Of a DNA stretch of 64,000 nucleotides, positions 63,379-64,000 are shown in pieces. A program made the translations under genes and the position numbers. The notes below the pieces were generated by a model, which was not told where the DNA came from, searched no databases, and was given only the letters and a program-made list of their open reading frames with translations. Numbering within the stretch: the stretch's first letter is position 1; each line of letters opens with the position of its first letter. The stretch is from Lachnospiraceae bacterium NK4A144 (GTDB taxonomy: Bacteria; Bacillota; Clostridia; Lachnospirales; Lachnospiraceae): the NCBI GenBank assembly GCA_000424365.1, contig AUJT01000023.1, positions 1 to 64,000 of the forward strand. The letters run 5' to 3'.

Positions 63379-64000
63379 ATGGCGCGTTTTACATTACCCA
63401 GAGATCTGTATCACGGCAAGGGTGCTCTTGAAAATCTGAAGACACTTAAAGGTAAGAAGGCTATCATCTGTGTTGGCGGCGGCTCTATGAAGCGCGGCGG
63501 TTTCCTTCAGAGAGCTCAGGCTTATCTGGAAGAAGCAGGTATGGAAGTAAAAATTTTTGAAGGTATCGAATCCGATCCGTCCGTAGAGACAGTAATGAAG
63601 GGTGCTGAAGTTATGCAGGATTTCGGTCCTGACTGGATCGTTGCTATCGGCGGCGGTTCTCCGATCGATGCTGCTAAGGCTATGTGGATCAAGTACGAGT
63701 ATCCTGAGTGTACATTTGAAGATATGTGTAAGGTATTCGGTATTCCTGAACTTCGTAAAAAGGCTCATTTCTGTGCTATTTCCTCCACATCCGGAACTGC
63801 TACTGAAGTTACCGCATTCTCTATCATCACTGATTATTCAAAGGGTATCAAGTATCCTATCGCTGACTTTGAGATCACACCGGACATCGCTATCGTTGAT
63901 CCTGAGCTCGCTGAGACAATGCCGCAGAAGCTCGTTGCTCATACCGGTATGGACGCTATGACACATGCTATCGAAGCTTACGTTTCTACAGCCAACAGCG
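63379..64000 (+). CDS. Iron-containing alcohol dehydrogenase, 3' end outside window
   Basis: 207 residues visible from ATG 63379 (AAGGAGG 8 nt upstream). MARFTLPRDLYHGKGALENL is an N-terminus typical of group III Fe-dependent dehydrogenases; VAIGGGSPIDAAKAM binds the nucleotide, ISSTSGTATEVTAFS follows, and the iron ligands begin with Asp in AHTGMDAMTHAIEAYVS. Reduces acetaldehyde or butyraldehyde with NADH, consistent with the Rex-like operator at its start site. A stand-alone enzyme or longer fusion cannot be told. Confidence 0.9.
   Translation, partial: MARFTLPRDLYHGKGALENLKTLKGKKAIICVGGGSMKRGGFLQRAQAYLEEAGMEVKIFEGIESDPSVETVMKGAEVMQDFGPDWIVAIGGGSPIDAAKAMWIKYEYPECTFEDMCKVFGIPELRKKAHFCAISSTSGTATEVTAFSIITDYSKGIKYPIADFEITPDIAIVDPELAETMPQKLVAHTGMDAMTHAIEAYVSTANS

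Overview
ORGANISM. The window looks like a chromosomal segment of an anaerobic, motile Lachnospiraceae bacterium, most like Butyrivibrio/Pseudobutyrivibrio. Pointers are moderate G+C, sigma-A promoters of the TTGACA-17-TATAAT type, strong Shine-Dalgarno sites, a pyruvate formate-lyase/Rex fermentation set, a B12-independent fucose/rhamnose microcompartment locus, DUF3793-flavodoxin and DUF6110-P-type ATPase pairs, and an enolase gene reduced to a 130-codon in-frame remnant. From memory, enolase loss has been reported in Butyrivibrio; the genus is an inference. LAYOUT. 1-830: 3' part of a TnpB gene and its probable guide-RNA/right-end region. 1057-1300: small unknown gene and terminator. 1301-4424: enolase remnant, NCS2 purine permease, 1-phosphofructokinase. 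4425-8063: small alarmone synthetase, response regulator and histidine kinase in one operon, with glutamate racemase upstream. 8618-25012: a glycyl-radical-enzyme microcompartment (GRM) locus of the fucose/rhamnose type: rhamnulokinase, DeoR regulator, shell proteins, PduS/PduT/PduL/PduP homologues, a Zn-type alcohol dehydrogenase, fuculose-phosphate aldolase, a chemoreceptor, and the diol dehydratase with its activase. 25384-28998: HigBA-like toxin-antitoxin, a phosphatase, D-aminoacyl-tRNA deacylase, a DUF3990 pair and a YdjM-like membrane protein. 29447-34312: a 1621-residue secreted GLUG/FMN-binding-like surface protein. 34592-43645: chemosensory operon (kinase, regulator, cheR, cheB, cheY, cheA, cheW, mcp) behind a sigma-28-like promoter. 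43817-51858: CobW GTPase, ABC exporter, DUF3793, flavodoxin, fructokinase. 52043-57758: P1B-type ATPase with DUF6110, YfbR-like HD protein, YolD and a Y-family polymerase. 57845-60999: pflA/pflB. 61532-64000: an unknown gene, an HPr-like protein lacking the phosphorylatable His, and the 5' part of an iron alcohol dehydrogenase. HOW IT WORKS TOGETHER. Lactaldehyde from fucose/rhamnose cleavage would become 1,2-propanediol, be dehydrated by the glycyl radical enzyme inside a protein shell, and leave as propanol and propionyl-phosphate. PFL and two Rex-like operators fit a redox-controlled fermentation. MOST NOTABLE. (1) A recurrent 14-bp palindrome, TTAGY-N4-RYTAA (11 copies), lies in the promoters of the enolase remnant, ABC exporter, flavodoxin, surface protein and pflB, and in two look-alike small-RNA genes (near 50684-50803 and 61270-61425). 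The small RNAs carry an anti-Shine-Dalgarno segment; the first is perfectly complementary over 11 nt to the pflA ribosome binding site. (2) Intergenic palindromic repeat families, one of which keeps its core while its long terminal arms change in a paired, compensatory way between copies. (3) The internally deleted but open and promoter-bearing enolase gene. (4) A diol dehydratase with an internal, encapsulation-peptide-like insertion.
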